Positions 1 to 10,391 of a stretch of 64,000 bases of DNA are shown here, piece by piece. Numbering within the stretch: the first letter of the stretch is position 1; every line of letters starts with the position of its first letter. The position numbers and the translations under genes are program-made. Below the pieces are notes generated by a model, which did no database searches, was not told the origin of the DNA, and saw only the letters and a list, made by a program, of their open reading frames with translations. The DNA comes from Desmodesmus armatus (lineage: Eukaryota; Chlorophyta; Chlorophyceae; Sphaeropleales; Scenedesmaceae), in contig VIIQ02000085.1 in assembly GCA_007449985.2 (NCBI GenBank), positions 372,001 to 436,000 of the forward strand, given 5' to 3'.

Positions 1-597
1 ACACACATAATGTGCAATCATGACCTGAACATGTGTCAGCACCGTACAACTGATGACGAAGGACTGCCTGTGGCAGCCTGAGGCAATGCTACATCATCTT
101 TGTGCCAACGGATGGGAGCAGGTCGGGACCAACAGGTGGCCGCAAGCAGCACCGGGTGAGCCTGTGCCCATCACAGGTGCTTTGCCTTGTGACACGCGCA
201 GCGTGCGCAAGCCAGCTGCTGTGCTGAGTGCTGACAATTGCAAGCTAGCAGCCCCCCCCCCCTTCGCGCATCCTGCAGACTGCAAAAGGTTTCGACAGCT
301 GCTGAGCCTCCCAGTCCCACCCTGTGCTGCAGAACACTCACAACAGCTCCAGCTGCTGAGTGTTGTGACTAGATGCTAGAAGACGTCTTCCGACTTGCTT
401 ACTGTGCAGCCCCAGGCAGCGACTGCAGAAAATTGCAACACGCCACAATATGTGTCATGCTCACTGCCCATCCCCCCTTGCACCCTAGCGCCCAACACGA
501 ACACACATGCGCACAAGCCGTCCACGCTCGCCTCCACCTGTCGCCCGCCTTCCCAACCCCCACCAGGCCCCACTCCCCCGCCCCCCTGCCTGCTCAC
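1..597 (-). other. Last visible RPS19 intron, running off the left edge
   Basis: No coding segment matching the eS19 C-terminus or any other family was found on either strand. It contains a short poly-C run near 250 and a C-rich stretch at 540-590 next to the donor. ORFs here look random. Confidence 0.6.
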
Positions 598-2208
598 CAG
601 TGTGCTTCTCGACAAAGCCCACAGACTCGAACTGCTTCATGATGTGGCGGATCAAGCCACCGCTGCTCTTGGCAAAGTGCTCAGGCACGGCGCCCTTGCG
701 CTTGTTGCGGCCGCCAAACTTCATGCGCAGCTGGCCCACACCCAGGCCCTGGCGGATGTAGATCTGGCGCAGCACAGCAGCTGCAGCAGCAGAAACACGC
801 GGACAGCACACAGCCCAGCAGCAGGAACTGAGCCCCAAAGCACTAATAGCACCCACTCAATTGATGGCACCCACTCAGCTATGGCACGACTGTGACTGTC
901 CTCGTGACACTGCATGTCCTGCCCCTGGTGATCTACACTCTGATCCAACCCAATGTGCAACTGTGTCGTGCGCCTGCATGCAGGGCGGGGGCTGCTTAAA
1001 TGCTGTGCAGCTTGCTGCTCTGCTAATGCCTGATACAGAGTCACTGAACTCCAAGAGCTTGCTTGCTGGGCTACATGGACAATGTTGCACTGCAGGTGCA
1101 ATCCAGATTGGCAACACTAGCTCCGCATGCAAAGTGGTGCTGCTGGGGGGGGGGGGGCACAGCGGCCTGCCACTGGTGCTGCGCTGAGACAAACCACTGG
1201 CGCATCCCACAGTAGCATCCATGGCAGCGAGCTCTGTACTGCTGGGGGCGCTCCTGCTGCTGCTGTTGATGCTGCGGTTGCTGCAGCTGCTGCTGATGCA
1301 ACCAGCACAGGACACTGCTGTGGGCAAGCCCCTCGACCGCATGTAGACCTGCTGCTTGCCCTACTGCAACAGCAACCGCGTGACCCTGCTGCGTAGCTGC
1401 CCCATCAAGCATCACGGTGGTACGCCACCACAACCATGGCACAGCACTGTCACACTGGACTGCACTGACGACTGCTGCAGTGTCCCGCAGCTACTGGGCC
1501 AGCCTTGACGGCGGGGCTGACAGACTAGTGCAGGAGCAGCCCTGCACCGTGCTGGGTGCTTCAAGGTGTGTTGCACCAAGTGCGCGGCTCTCGACGAGCG
1601 CCATTGAGCACTGCTGCTGCTGTTGCTGCTGTGGCTCCAATGCTGCTGAAGCACTCCTGCTGCACCTGTGTGCTGCACTGCTGCCCTGCTGTCGCACCTG
1701 CACGGATGTAGTACCAGTCCTTGTCCTGGGGAGGCAGCTCCTTGAAGGTGGCTGTCTTCACAATGTCAACCCAATCGGGAATCTGCAACTGCATGCCAGA
1801 ACGCGTGCACAGCAGCAGCACCAACACAGTATGCAGTATATCAGCTACCCGACCAAAAGATTCAACAAGCCACCAGCCTGATACTGCCTGCGACCGGCTA
1901 TAGCCTCCTGGGGTCCAGCTGCCTGCGGCAGGTGATCCTGCTGCTGTCCAGCTGCTGGTGCTGGCTGAGGCTGACTTGTGCACATGTGGGTTGCTCAACC
2001 CCTCCATAGATTGAAACACGCCCTTTCGAATCAAACTAAACACGCTCTGCTGCCCAAAAAGCCGCCGCTGTCCAGAGCCATCAGAGTGAGAGATGGCTGC
2101 AGCCAAGCCACCACCGACCTTGTCTGTGCTCTTCAGGTGTGCGGCGTACGCTGCGATGAACTCGTTTGCCGGCACATCCTTAACAGCCTGAGGCTTGTAC
2201 TCAGCCAT
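598..2208 (-). CDS. RPS19: 40S ribosomal protein S19 (eS19), 3' partial
   Basis: Component of the small cytosolic ribosomal subunit, needed for 18S rRNA maturation and 40S assembly. Three exons are visible on the minus strand: 2119-2208 (start [17 protein letters not shown]), 1698-1788 ([18 protein letters not shown]) and 598-780 ([19 protein letters not shown]). Phases 0/1/1 join without a frame break, and donors GTCGGT, GTGCGA and GTGAGC pair with CAG acceptors. The spliced product matches eS19 from the N-terminus to the VGFVEKHTG segment. The terminal Gly-rich segment of about 25-30 residues is missing: exon 3 ends in phase 1 at a donor and no matching exon lies in 1-597, so the last exon is beyond the left edge. 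It is divergent from DRC2, with 384 bp between start codons. Confidence 0.93.
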
Positions 2209-2592
2209 TTTGACAGCACTGTGTGGTGGCTTCGCAGGAAGCGCCAGACAGCAAGCTTGGTGCTTACAGTGCCGCAAAAAGAGGACGAGAATGGGCCACG
2301 TAGCTCGCCTTGTCCCACTCTCTGAACGCTTGGGTTTTCTGCGGTTTATTTCAGTTCAGCATGGATCGACGGGTGATGCCATCACAAGTCCACGGCAGCA
2401 TTAAGCATTAATTCTGCTTCTAAAGCTGCCTATTGCACTGACTACTGACTGATCACTGGTCACACCATTTTGACTTGCAGCTGTTGAAGCAGCAGCAGCA
2501 TGTGCTGAGAAGAGGAGGCTCGGGGACATTCCTTCATCCACTCTCTCGCTATTGCATAGGCTCAGGTTGCTGGTGCTGCTGTTGCCAGCAAG
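2209..2592. promoter_or_regulatory. Divergent intergenic region, RPS19 / DRC2
   Basis: These 384 bp separate the start codons of two oppositely transcribed genes, so both promoters and 5' UTRs should lie here. I see no clear TATA box or named motif. This is an inference from layout only. Confidence 0.5.
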
Positions 2593-5500
2593 ATGGTGAA
2601 GAAAAAGGCAGCTGGCAGCAAGGTGAGGCAGCAGAGGGAGCCATCTGCACGGCGGTGTGTGCAGGAGTGCCCCCTGACCGTGCTGCACAGCTACTGGGGA
2701 CAACAAGTAACTGGTTTGGTTCATGCTGCAGGCTGACAAGCCGCCAAAAGATGAAACAGAGGAGCAGCGCATGCTGCGGCTGGAGATGGAGGCTCTGGCA
2801 GCAGAGCAGAAGGCCCAGATGCAGGCAGTGAGCATCCTGAACATAGACAGGAAGGCATCTGGGTGCTGTGTATATCAGTCACTCACACAGTACAGGCTCG
2901 GGCTTGCCAAGCCAGCCCATGACACTGCGCAGGGTGGGCGAGGCTGCGTATGAGCCTGGGCTGCACCCCTTGCCAACGACAGGATTCAACACCAAGCACA
3001 CGCTTCAGTTGGTCGTGGTTGAGGAAGCAGCACTGTAGTCTCCTGCACATGATGAAAGCATCACTGCTTTCATCATGTGCAGGAGAGGGTGCATGCCTGT
3101 CTGCTGACGCAGCTGCCTGCTTGCGGCTCTTCTGTTGGTGGCTTGCAACTTGCAGGAGCTGTCCCGTGTTGCCCTACGTCAGAAGCAGCTGCGTGAGCAG
3201 GAGTGTGCTCGCATCAACAGCATGAAGATACACAACCAGTGGCGCAAAATCATGCGGGTGGCCAAGGTGGAGGAGCTGCGGGGAGAGGTGGAGATTCTCA
3301 GCCAGAATCATGAGCGGGAGGTGGATAGGAAGGATGCACTGGTGCAGGTGGGCAGCAGCACCCTTGCACAACAGCAGCACCGCATCACCTGCACTGCTGG
3401 TGGCGATGCATGGACTGCAATTGGAACACCCCATAACCAGTGACATGCACATAAGTGCCAGAAAAACAAGCCTGCTTGCAGTTGGGTGCGATCCCAACAT
3501 CTGACTTGAATAAAATGGTGAGGGCACCACGAGAGGTGCTGGCCGTACAACAGCCTGCTGCAGCTGACCCCACGAGCACAGCACAGGGGCCTGACGACTT
3601 CAGTGACATTCCTGCAGGCAGCAGCCGCTCAAGGTGCAGCACGGCAGCTGCCCCATGGTGCTTGTATGCTGGTGTGCATGCAGCTGCAAACTTGACTGAT
3701 GATGCTGCATCCACCAGGTACATGCCAGTCACGGTGGCATGACAGCCAAATCAAATTATGACAGTTCAAACGGTGTGAATGTTGCTGCAGCTGCTGGACC
3801 GTGACCTGGAGGTGGCAGAGGAGCAGCACCAGACAGCACTAGGGGCACACCTCATGGTGCTGGACAGCCTGCTGGACCTGCAGGTGGGGCCGTGGCAGTG
3901 CTGATGGCTCAGGCTAGTAGCCAGGTGATGAACAGCAGCAGCAACAGTACCTAGCATCCGGCGGTGCAGCAGCCTGTGCTTGGGGCAAGGGAGCATCTGC
4001 CAAGGTTGCCAGGTGCGGTTTGTGCTGCATGCGGCATCCGAGAGATTGCCAGCCTGGAAGAGTCCCTTGGCCGTCATGGTGTTGTCCTGCAGGCTGCCAG
4101 ACTTGCTGGCCTGGAGAAGCAGTACAACAAGGACCTGAAGGACAAGCTGGATGATGCAGCAAGGTGGGACAGCATTTGGAAAAGTGCAAGGCAGTACGGT
4201 GAAGTGCACAACAGTGAAGAACAGACGGCTGGGACAGACTCCCAAGCCATGACACAGCCAGAGGCTTGTGGGCAATCAGCAAGGCAGTATCCCACAGCAG
4301 CTGCATCTGAGCCTTGCAGGACAGCTGCAATTGACACAGCACAACCAGGTAGATACCGTTGTGCACACACTTGCGCATCTTCCAAACCAGCTGCTGCCTG
4401 GCTGCCTGTGCTGCAGTGAGCGTGCTGACATCACCAGCAGCCATGCCAAGGCCAAGAAAGAGCTGCAGGACATGGCGGAGGCTATGAAGGTGTGCAGGGT
4501 GTCTTATGCCTGCTGCAGCGGCAACCAGTGAATCCAATTGTGCCGTGCTGTACCAGTTGGCTGAACTCTCCAAGTGCCCACCTGGAATGCGAGTTGCCGT
4601 ACACGCACATGCACTGCCAGCTGGTTCATTCACTAAGCTATACGGCGCGGGCCTGGCTAGCTGTAATGGCCAAGGCCTGGACCAGGCTGGGCTCTGACAG
4701 GCTCTTGTGGGGCCTAGGGACCCCCGGAGCAGTGACTGCTCCGCAATACTTTGGGTAGCTGAGCCTGCAGCTCATGCTGTTCTGCAGGTTGAGTTCACTG
4801 ATTCTGACACAGACGCCCGTCAAGAGTTTGAGTCAGTACGCGAGGAGGTGGGTAGTGTGCGTCCACCACCTGGTTTCCAGGTTTGAAACCTTGCAGTGGT
4901 GTACGGGTGTGATGCTGCAATGGTGCCAGGGTTACTCTTGAACAGCTTACCATGACACCTGTGGTTACGGTGGACACCAGACTAGTCAGCACAGCAATGA
5001 CACCTGTTCAAAGCTTATGCACGGCGGCGGTCACTCTGTTCACATGGGTTTCTTTCCATGCGTGTCCTGCAGGTGCGCAACCGCAACAGTGAGGAGTACA
5101 ATGTGCTGAAGATACAGCTGGAGGGAATCATTGAGGAGTTGGAGAGGCACTTTGAGCAGGTGAGCTGGCACAGCCGTGCAGGACCCACCTTTTGAGCGAC
5201 TAAGCTGCCACACCAGACCCGGTGGCGTGGGTGTGGACCCGTTCAATGCTGCCTGCTGACACAAGTTTCATCCACTCCTGTGTGCTGCACGCACATTGAG
5301 CACAGCAGAAGCAGTTGCTTCATCTGGCATGGCATGCCGGTGCATGTGCAGTGCCAGCCATCGTGTCCTGTACTACTGCGCTAGTAGCGTACTGCTGTAA
5401 TGTTGTCTGGTTGTCCTGCTGCTGCTGCCAGGCCCACAAGGTGTACTTGGAAGGAACAGAGCACCGCACGGCAGCATTCAACAAACTCACGCAAGGTGAT

Positions 5501-8101
5501 GCTGGGGCAGCGCGGGTCATCGAGCAGCGCATGAAGAAACTCATCAAGCTGCAGGTGAGGCGGTTGAGGCAGTCTGTGTGCACATACCCTGTCTGCCCTG
5601 CTCTGCGTCCTGCCCTCCCTCCATACCCTCCTTGGCAACTGTGGAGGTATGCTGGCTGCTCCTGAGGTCTTGATGCACAGGTCGACGGCTGCCCTTGCAA
5701 TCAGGCCTGATCAGGCCTGATTGCAGAATACACGTCATGACGTGTATTCTGGTGCTGACCTGGCTTCCTGTGCACCTGTCCAGCCTGGACGATTCAAACA
5801 TCCACACGCATGTTGCAGGGTGTAGCACTGCATGTTTGGTGTGTAGGCTGTACATGTGAGGGGCTTGCACTGAGGTTGTGGTTTCCTTGCTGCTGTGTGG
5901 TTTCCTTGGTGCACTGCAGGAGGACCTACAGCACTGGCGCACCAAGATTGCCACCAACAACAGGGAATGGGAGGTGAGGTATCAGCGAGTGTTATGCGCA
6001 TGCTTCACAACCGCAATGTAGTCAGCTAGTTGTCCAGCAGGTATGGATCCCAGACGGATATCTTGGCACTGACAGTAGCCTACACCTGCTGGCAGCGATG
6101 CCGATGATTTTTGTGCAGTGGCGACCCAGTTGAATTGGCCATCCGCAGCAGTTGCCGATGATTTTTGTGCAGTGGCTGCATCCATCACAGCTCGCCCACC
6201 AATGTCGTGTGGGTGCAATAGCAGCTGTGCACCCACACGATTTGACAGGCTTTTGCGCCAGGTGCCTGTCAAATCATACCGCACAGCAAATGACCTGTGT
6301 CCATCCTTGTGTGCCTGTTATACCTGCAGTCCCGCAATGCTGCCCTGAGGCGTGAGAAGGAGCTGATGGCGCGGCACTATGCGCAGCTCAAGGCAGCACT
6401 GGACAGGGGCAGGGCGGCGGCAGCTGAGCGGCTGAAGCAGCTATCGGTGATTAGCGGGACAGCGATGCAGGTGAGTGGAAGTCAGTGTTACCAGGTGATG
6501 CATTGCTGTGCTGGATCAGGGGCCGTCACTGCCGGCAGAGTTTGCACTGTCGGAGGACGACTCGTAAAGTTGGCTTGGCTTGGTGTTGCATCAACGGACA
6601 TGCAGGCACCCCCAGGGCTCCTGCAGCAAGTCACACGTCACATGTTGAAGAGTCAAGACCCCGACCACTAGCCATAGTATGTCTGTCTTGCACCGTGTTG
6701 TGCTGTGACAGGACCTACGCAGCAAGCTGTCGAGGGCGGAAGCCATCCTGAAGCTGACGGGCATGTGCAGGAAGCTTGAGACCGAGCAGGAGAAGGTGTT
6801 GCCCTTCCACAGCTTGGCAGAGGCAGTTCCTGTGCCTGAGCAGCCACACCTGGCCCAGTGGGAGGCAGAGCAGCAGCAGGACTCACAGGACCAGCAGGAC
6901 CAACAGCAGGTGGTGCAGGGGCTGCAGGCACTCAAGGTCAGCTTGCCCCAGCAGCAGCAACAGCAGCAGTATGAGGGCTCTGCGCAGCCTGCGTCACCTG
7001 GCCTTGGCACGCAGCAGCAGCAGCAGCAGCAGCAGCAGTGGACGGCTGTGGGGCTGGATGACAGTGGACAGCCTGTCAGTGACTGGGACTACCTCAACAG
7101 GTCAGCGCACGCCATCAATGTCTGCTCTGCCTGAAGCGCCGTGGCAGGAGGGCACAGGCAGATGCCGGGGCTGACACCTAAATTTGGCACCTAAAGTCAG
7201 CGAAAACCTTCCGTGCACAGGCGCCTGTCAGCCAATACCTAGATACAAGGCACCTCATCTGGCCGTGTACGCTGAAAAGACCAAGGCGTTTGTGACGGAG
7301 GACTGCTGACCAATCTGCGCACGTGCCCGCTGCCTGGCTGCAGGTTTTTCAAGCGCTACAACAAGGTGGTGTTGGATGTTGCTGCTGTCAACAAGGAGCG
7401 CAGCAGGCTGGAGAAGGAGAACTCAGACCTCCGCCAGCTGCTGAAAACCTTCTTGGACGGCATCAGGTGTGTGTCAAGCAGAGGGGATGCATATACCCTG
7501 TACTCATGTATGCCCACTGGGAACCATCCTACTAGGATAGTCGAACCAGATGTGTCTGTGCATGTGTAGCCAGCACTAGTGCTGGCTACACATGCAGCAC
7601 TGCAGTGAAGTTATGCCAGAGACCCTTCAATTGACCTTGTGCGGCAGCTGCCTGTGTGCGCACCTGGGTGCATGACCCCGGCCTGTCTGACACCGTCTCT
7701 GACAGGCATTCCGAGTCCCTCTGCTGACGGCGTGCGACGTTTGTTGTCTTTGCAGTGTGAACGACACGGTCATCAACTCCCCCACAAACCCCCTACTGGT
7801 GGTGAACCAGCGCCTGCAGCACACCATCGCAGCACAGCGCAAGCAGCGGACAGCGCAGGCGCAGTCACCGCAGCTGATGCTGTCAGGGGTAGCAGCAGGC
7901 ACAGGGGCAGTGGGTCTTGGCTCACCCAAGGGCGGCAGCAGCTCAGCCAGGGCCATGGCAGGGCCCCTTAGTGGCCGCAGTGCTGAGGTGCATTCAGCTG
8001 CTGTCGTGACAGGGATGCGTGCAACAGCAGGCTCCCCAGTTGTGGGTGGCTTGCTGATGTCGCCACGCTCAGTCACTGCGCCAGCTGCCACTGTCAAGTA
8101 G
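2593..8101 (+). CDS. DRC2: Dynein regulatory complex subunit 2 (CCDC65 / FAP250 family)
   Basis: Coiled-coil subunit of the nexin-dynein regulatory complex, which links outer doublets in motile flagella and controls dynein activity. Fourteen exons: 2593-2622, 2732-2827, 3156-3347, 3791-3883, 4093-4163, 4417-4489, 4788-4847, 5073-5159, 5432-5554, 5920-5973, 6330-6470, 6712-7100, 7344-7466, 7756-8101. They total 1878 nt, 625 residues, in frame throughout. Family landmarks appear in order: [67 protein letters not shown] and [16 protein letters not shown]. The N-terminus ([10 protein letters not shown]) is lysine-rich. Exon 12 carries a lineage-specific Gln-rich insert between two conserved coils, and the C-terminal 80 residues are low-complexity Ser/Ala/Gly. 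At 625 residues it is longer than animal homologues (about 480) because of these. It implies a flagellated stage. Confidence 0.93.
3039..3086. repeat. Perfect 22-bp inverted repeat, 4-nt loop (DRC2 intron 2)
   Basis: Arms 3039-3060 and 3065-3086 are perfectly complementary around the loop TCAC. It lies wholly within the intron between exons 2 and 3. Confidence 0.9.
5696..5751. repeat. Two abutting loopless palindromes (DRC2 intron 9)
   Basis: 5696-5725 is a perfect 30-bp palindrome centred on CTGATCAG. 5724-5751 is a perfect 28-bp palindrome centred on GTCATGAC. They share two bases and have no spacer at their centres. Confidence 0.92.
6205..6275. repeat. Two adjacent hairpins (DRC2 intron 10)
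   Basis: Arms 6205-6217 and 6228-6240 form a 13-bp stem with a 10-nt loop. Arms 6239-6250 and 6264-6275 form a 12-bp stem with a 13-nt loop. A direct repeat of about 24 bp (6099-6122 and 6153-6176) lies just upstream in the same intron. Confidence 0.85.
7559..7596. repeat. 38-bp perfect palindrome (DRC2 intron 13)
   Basis: A loopless palindrome centred between 7577 and 7578 (CACT/AGTG), perfect over all 38 bases. Confidence 0.92.
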
Positions 8102-8719
8102 GCATGCACGCTCATGCTTGTTGCCGGCTCTGCATTGCATGGTGGCCCTGCGAACGTTCTACAAATGCCTATTTGCAGGAAGTAGTCTCTGACAAAGCTG
8201 AACAGGCCAGTGGCCCCAGTTGTTGATGGGACAGCGCTGCAATTGTTGCATGACAGGCACCCTGTAGCACCCTAGCTGTTCAGCGGATTGCCACAACTTT
8301 GGCTAAGAGGGGCCCGGAAGCAGATGTGTCACGTCACACGCGATGGGCCTAGGGTGGCATATGCAAGTGGTGGTGAATGACAACCCCATGGCTGTAGCAC
8401 GTTGTTACTTGCGGCTATGGCAGTGACGGTGTTACAGGACTTTATGTTTGACACTGACAGCCAAGAGGTAATCCATCCTGTCAGTCCCCAAATCATCTCT
8501 TGCACTACAGTGTTGTCTGCGTCAGGTCACACAACAGGTTGATGATGAACAGTGTGTATAGCAGTGAGCCCAAAATTTTACACGTAGGCACAGTTGCCAC
8601 ACCTCAAATGGCATTGCTTACCAGGGTTGAGGACGGCTGAAACACTAGGGTGATGATGTGGCCCAACCCCCATCGGTAGTTTGCACGATCGATACCTGCT
8701 TCAGTGCATAGTGACGGCG
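8102..8719. other. DRC2 3' flank, no gene seen
   Basis: It lies between the DRC2 stop and the first expansin relic and must hold the DRC2 3' UTR. No convincing TGTAA poly(A) signal, ORF or repeat was found. Confidence 0.5.
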
Positions 8720-8916
8720 CCGTGCATGCACCAGCTGCAAGCATGCCACAGCGGCACTGCCCCTTGCTTGCCCTATTGCTGGTCTGGATGTCAGGCACCT
8801 TCAGGCACCATGTCAGGCAGCCGTTCCCTCCCAGCCAGCGACGCCCACATACACCCAGAACTCAATCTTGCCCTTTCCTGTAAGGCTCCATGGTAGGTTT
8901 AGAAGCTGATGGCATC
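8720..8916 (-). pseudogene. Relic of expansin exon 9
   Basis: On the minus strand this resembles exon 9 of the expansin gene at 14715-14917. A TTGCAG acceptor is followed by DAISF where the intact gene has GAISFK, but the Lys codon is replaced by a TAA stop. Further on, EFWVYVGVAGWEGTAA is preserved, then a TGA and small indels, then the VPDIQ and KGQC segments in a shifted frame. One stop plus frame changes make it non-coding. It is the most diverged trace of an extra expansin copy in this region. Confidence 0.82.
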
Positions 8917-9991
8917 CTGCAACAACAGGCAGAGGCAGCAGCTTTCAGCCACCTTGACACCAATAATGCTGGCACCCTCCTGCAGAGCAGGGAGTTGGGT
9001 GCGCGCAGGAACGGCAGCCAGCAGGCAGGGATGGATTGCTCCTACTCTGAGCGTTTGCCAAACGACAGTGCCGCTTGTGTGTTTCAAATCCTGATTGGGG
9101 GTGTGGGACGGACAGTGTAAGCAGCACCAAGGTGGTGTTGCTGAGGGGTACACGCTGACGGCATGCACACTCCTCCGTAATGGTGAAGGTCGATGGCAGA
9201 CTGCAACTCTGTGACCAATTTGGGTCTACGGGTTACAGAAAGAGCCTGAAATACGGAGAAATCTGTGCAGGGAGCAGGATGGTGCCTGGTTCATGAGGGG
9301 GAGTGTGCTCCAATCACTCATCCAACCAAGTTGTTGGGGACAACCTGTGGCCGCAATACTGGATTTAGGCGAGCTGAATGTGTGGGCTGGTATTTCCCAG
9401 TTGGCCCAATGATTGCCAGCTGAAGAAAACCTGCGACCGCTTTGGCGGTCGACAGTCAAACATTATCACTGGTGTTTGGACCTGGAAAGGGCTCACTGCG
9501 TTTGTGGTATGCAAAGCATGGCTGCGTTTGTCGGTGGAGGGGCAATATGTTCCTCCAAACAGCAGGCTGTGCATACTGTACTGGGCATGGAAAGTATGAT
9601 ACGTGCTGCCGGCTTGCAGCGCAGAAGCAGGGGCAGTTACACACGCTGGTGTTCAGCCAACATGTCAATGCCATGTGACTGAGTCACACAGGCACAAACC
9701 ACAAAAACTTGCACTCACAATCGATCTCACATGTCCCTGAGCTAACTACGTACAATAAATATGCTGCACAACAGCACCAAGCACACTTGCATGCATGGCA
9801 GATGCACATCAGACAAATATCACAGCCTGACCTAAAATAGTACAGCCTCTGATGAAACGGTTTCAAACCAGCAGCAGTGGGTATTGGGTTCAAAGAATAG
9901 CGGCGCAAGTAAGCAGAACATCACATACAAAGTCAACGCCGCATGTTGACGGCTCAGCAGTGCATGCACTTGCTGCCAGCATACCACAGCG
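8917..9991. other. Spacer between expansin relics
   Basis: No gene recognised on either strand. ORFs are short and have no family landmarks. Confidence 0.45.
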
Positions 9992-10100
9992 TGGCTACAC
10001 CAAGGCCACACGGTCCAGGCACACCCACTTCTCCCCGCCCCAGTCAGAGCGGAATTGAAGCTCATTGAGGTCTTCTTTTGGGAAGAAACTTGAACTTGTA
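9992..10100 (-). pseudogene. Relic of expansin exon 10
   Basis: Minus-strand reading gives LQFRSDWGGEKWVCLDRVAL followed by a stop, as at the end of the intact last exon (14268-14466). The preceding exon sequence (YYWRFVWYLPYF and so on) is absent and replaced by unrelated codons after an AG. It is more diverged than the units of the 624-bp array that begins about 290 bp away. Confidence 0.75.
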
Positions 10101-10391
10101 GGGGTCATTGGGACCTGTAGGCAGGCACACCACAGGCACCTCGTCAGCATGTGTTGTGGCACCAGGCTCAGCTACACCAGACATGCAGCCAAATAGGAAA
10201 TGCACGTGCACCCCCAGGACCCCCCCAGACGACAGCTTGAGATTCAGGTTGCGTCCACAAGCACAGTTGACACCAACAACACCGCCAGATGGCACTCACC
10301 ATAGCTTCAAACTGTTCGAAGCAATCTGAACTGTCGGGATGCACCAGGGGGGGCTGGTCTCTCCTTCCTGGCATCGGGAATTGAAGGAGGT

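Noticed and set aside
8890..9120. Small plus-strand ORFs over the expansin relic
   Set aside because: They are antisense to the relic of exon 9, which explains the residual open frame.
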